Below are positions 32,819 to 35,356 of a stretch of 35,356 nt of DNA, piece after piece. The notes under the pieces are model-generated. The model saw nothing but the letters and a program-made list of their open reading frames with translations, did not search any database and was not told the origin of the DNA. Every line of letters begins with the position of its first letter. Positions within the stretch are counted from its first letter, which is position 1. The translations under genes and the position numbers were made by a program. The DNA comes from Priapulus caudatus (lineage: Eukaryota > Priapulida > Priapulimorpha > Priapulimorphida > Priapulidae), in NCBI RefSeq assembly GCF_000485595.1, contig NW_014577369.1, positions 144,999-180,354 of the forward strand, given 5' to 3'.

Positions 32819-32914
32819 AATCGTCAAAATCGGGATAGTGGTTGTTGAGTTATCAACTTTATACGGTAGCCAGGGTTCTGCCCAGGATTTTTTAGTGCCA
32901 GGCGCATCCAGTTG
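32819..32914 (+). repeat. 96-bp direct repeat, copy 2
   Basis: Identical to 29810-29905. Here it continues into the full CCAGGGTTCTGCCCA element. Confidence 0.97.
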
Positions 32915-33181
32915 CGACCAAATCGCAAGATGCAAGCGCCGTAGGCGCAAAGCCAATCTAGGGGGGTCCGGGGGCATGCCTCCTCTGAAAATTTTTGATT
33001 TTTGATAGTCTGAAACTCAGTTTCCTGCATTCTGAGCAATAAAAAGCCTATATATCAGACTTTTTTTTTCTTTTTCTTTTATATCAAAAATTAGTGCCGG
33101 GCGGAGATATATAGTGCCGGGCGGCAACCGCGAGTACCGGGCACACCCGCCCACCGCCGCCCACCGTGGGCAGAACCCTGG
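32870..33181. mobile_element. MITE, TIR CCAGGGTTCTGCCCA
   Basis: Bounded by CCAGGGTTCTGCCCA and TGGGCAGAACCCTGG (about 312 bp). It contains GGCGCAAAGCCAATCTAG, CATGCCTCCTCTGAAAA and CCGGGCGG words. No clear target duplication. A truncated copy begins at 29871 and a related reversed fragment is at 13320-13400. Confidence 0.8.
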
Positions 33182-33329
33182 GCAGCGCATCTGAGCGAGT
33201 GCGCGTAGAGCGAGTGCGCGTGATCTGAGCGGGCTTAGGCACCCTTATTACTATGCCACACTAGCGTTACTACGTTATACAGCAGGCATAGCATATTTGC
33301 AAGCACAAGCGTGGCGATGTTGATCATAA

Positions 33330-33612
33330 ATGTGATGTGTATACATTGTAACAAGCGAACCAAACAATGTGTCTAGACAATACGTCTGCAGTGTACTTGT
33401 CTGTGCATATCTGTGAATCTGTTTTCATGTTTTTATATAATAATTACATTACATATTAATAATTTTCAAATGCTATTATTGCATATTTCAAGATTTTGGA
33501 TATCAACATTGTTGAAATTACTATCCAAAAAATGGGATACCAGATCTTTGGGGGGATACCAGATTTCAATACCTGGTATCCCGAATAGATACCATAATAA
33601 AAATCTAATTTT
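33330..33612. mobile_element. Right part of the CAGGGGTCGAAATTAG MITE
   Basis: Matches about 3275-3553 closely (TGTATACATTGTAACAAGCG, CTGGTATCCCGAATAGATAC), ending AAAATCTAATTTTG where the terminal CGACCCCTG is lost. It pairs with 29707-29810. Confidence 0.88.
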
Positions 33613-33989
33613 GTTATAGAAATCATGCTGTTAATTCACTGCTAAATGGTTGCCCATCTATAATTGACACTGGCCAGTTTTGGTGTTTCAATTTCAATGT
33701 TCAAATTCATTCAGTTGCAAGTGCATGTGTACACGATATACAGACTATATGTACAGCGTGAGTTTGAGTAAGTATGGCAGATATAATCCTGTACTGTAGC
33801 CAGGGAAATGGGTAACTTTATCAATGTATCAATGAAACCTGTAATACCGATGTACCGGTATGCATACTTTTATAAAATTCAGCGATAAACAAACAAAAGA
33901 CAAACTGACAATGTGTCTAAAAAAACTGATCTAGTGAACACAATTAAGTGTTTGGAGATGTGCTGGATCGGTAACATAGGTTCTGCCCA
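33613..33989. other. Non-coding, nothing recognised
   Basis: AT-rich sequence with no recognised feature. Confidence 0.6.
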
Positions 33990-34165
33990 GAGATGCTGAG
34001 AGGGTCTATGTCCCACAGGGTACTGCCGGAACGTACCCTGGGTACGGTCCGGTATACCGGAACGTACCCTGGTACTATCTAATATGCCGGACTGTACCTC
34101 GCCTACTCCACTAACGAGTCTAGGGAGTTGCCTACGCCTACTCCCTAACCCTAACCATATCAGAT
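33990..34165. mobile_element. Partial copy of the AGGGTCTATGTCCC MITE
   Basis: GCTGAGAGGGTCTATGTCCC through CTCCCTAACCCTAACCATAT matches 21865-22068 with only two CCCTAA units and one CCTACTCCACTAA unit; the right end is missing. Confidence 0.85.
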
Positions 34166-34496
34166 AGTTACCGTACCCGCACCGCACCACCACCGCGCAC
34201 ATCGCCATTTTTCGCTACCACCGCGCTAGCGCTGCGCAACGAAAAATGGCTGTTTGCAACTGCGTGCAACCTGCCCACCCCTCCACTTGGAAATACATTG
34301 TGCCCGCTCACTAGCGCCACTAGCAGAAAATGGCGGTTACAAGTTGGTAAACAATCTTCGTCGACAAGTAATATAGCAAGTACAACATTTAAGCGTTAGT
34401 TTCCGGTTAATTTTAGTGTTTGTAGTAACTTAAGACATTTGTGCGGCAGCGAATGTGCTTTATTTGGCATACCAAAGAAGTTATTAACCGCAAAAA

Positions 34497-34553
34497 GGGA
34501 GTTAAACCCCCGACCTTCCACATGCGAGGCGAGCAGCGGAGAACGCTGCATTA
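34497..34553 (-). ncRNA. tRNA-like SINE head with T5 terminator (degraded)
   Basis: On the minus strand the segment reads AATGCAGCGTTCTCCGCTGC, then GCCTCGCATGTGGAAGGTC and GGGGGTTTAACTCCC, directly followed by TTTTT. GGTTTAACTCC resembles a pol III B box and the T-run its terminator. A standard A box is not evident and the 5' part runs into a MITE end, so I call it a tRNA-derived fragment, not a tRNA gene. Confidence 0.4.
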
Positions 34554-34768
34554 AGCCCGGCGCACACGTGAGTTATTTTACTCAAGTAAAATGACGCAGG
34601 AGTCATTTTACTCACATGTGCGGCGGATTTTCGTTGAGTAATTTGACGCATGCGTCATTTTATATTTACTCACGCTGTGCGCGGATTTCCGTTGCAGCTC
34701 ATTTCTGACCATCGCGCTCTATTTACCTCCTGAGTAAAATCCAACTCACGTGCTGGCGCCGGCTTTAG
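34553..34768. mobile_element. MITE, TIR AAGCCCGGCGCACACGTGAG
   Basis: Left end AAGCCCGGCGCACACGTGAG and TTATTTTACTCAAGTAAAAT; right end GAGTAAAATCCAACTCACGT with GCGCCGGCTTTA. Subterminal ATGACGC and GAGTAAAAT motifs are repeated. The same right end lies at 20667-20711. Confidence 0.75.
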
Positions 34769-35356
34769 GCCTTACTATATTCCTCTCATGTTACTGCCTT
34801 CTTATCTATCTCCCGTTTTTCTCAAACCGCAAGCACATGCATGACACATTTCATGACCAGACATCTTACCCTAATACTACTAGTGAGAATCCCGGTACTA
34901 ACTAGACTAGTCATCAATACGCCAAAACATGAAGTTCCGCCCGCTACACCGAGCCGGTCCCAGGATAGCGCCGCATCGCGCGAGATGAGAACTATGTACT
35001 CGTTACCACCATCGCTTTGCTCTCACCAACCATGCTCTCTATCCTTGAAGCCTCCGAGGCCCGCCGCCTGCGGTCCAGTGAGGCAGACCGCTGCCATTCC
35101 CTGAGTGCCTCCATATCACATTCTAACCTACCGCATCGACAACGCTTTACACACATTTCTGTGCGCTCTCGATTTACACTATTAGTTTACCTGAAAACAA
35201 GACGGTTCCGACGAAGTAACAAAAACACAACCTTCACACCCTCCATATTGATACAAGTAATTATCGTCGTGAGTTTTCTAAAGATATTTGGCAGTCTAAT
35301 AAAACTACACAAGCGCTCGAAATTGGCGATAGCTACATTGTTAGGTTCCCTCGATA
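34765..35356. repeat. 0.6-kb dispersed repeat, insertion-rich copy
   Basis: Aligns along its length to 20711-21260 but with many single-base insertions, e.g. CCGCATCGACAACGCTTTAC against CGCATCGACACCGATTTAC. It runs to the window edge. Confidence 0.85.

Overview
This is nuclear DNA from an intron-rich animal, most likely a marine invertebrate; the phylum cannot be fixed from the sequence alone. The evidence is a clathrin heavy chain gene with near-vertebrate protein sequence, interrupted by 32 spliceosomal introns. The window also holds an IFT22/RABL5-like cilium gene fragment, a Ly6-like GPI-anchored protein gene, many non-autonomous DNA transposons (MITEs), metazoan-type CCCTAA repeats, and a 25-base run of N that marks an assembly gap. 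No bacterial or viral gene was seen.

Region 1 (1-22653, + strand) is the clathrin heavy chain gene. I could place 33 consecutive coding exons, whose splice phases join without a break into 1659 codons plus a TAA stop. Only the short first coding exon (about 14 codons in relatives) is missing; it lies upstream. Thirty introns in the window are GT-AG and two are GC-AG. The 3' UTR probably runs to about 25.0-25.1 kb.

The introns of this gene are the most unusual part. In five of them the edge of the neighbouring exon, with its splice site, is repeated inside the intron: a 165-bp acceptor duplication before exon 14, five extra copies of the 3' end of exon 16 forming a minisatellite, single copies after exons 22 and 26, and a 67-bp duplication after exon 32. 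Separately, two MITEs sit directly on donor sites, with flanking repeats that include the GTAAGT donor, and a third ends 15 bp before an acceptor.

Region 2 (25.1-30.3 kb) is mostly non-coding repeat-bearing DNA, with a minus-strand gene for a cysteine-rich, three-finger (Ly6/uPAR-like) GPI-anchored protein at 28387-29360; its signal-peptide exon was not found.

Region 3 (29.7-33.6 kb) holds two exons of an IFT22-like small GTPase in the wrong order: exon 2 (30312-30484) precedes the candidate exon 1 (32457-32501) on the same strand. The segment is bounded by two identical 96-bp direct repeats and splits a MITE whose halves lie at 29707 and 33330. This is either a misassembly at a repeat or insertion of a circularly permuted segment.

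Region 4 (33.6-35.4 kb) is repeat-rich: a partial MITE copy, a tRNA-like head with a pol III type terminator, and a second, insertion-rich copy of a repeat also present in clathrin intron 32.
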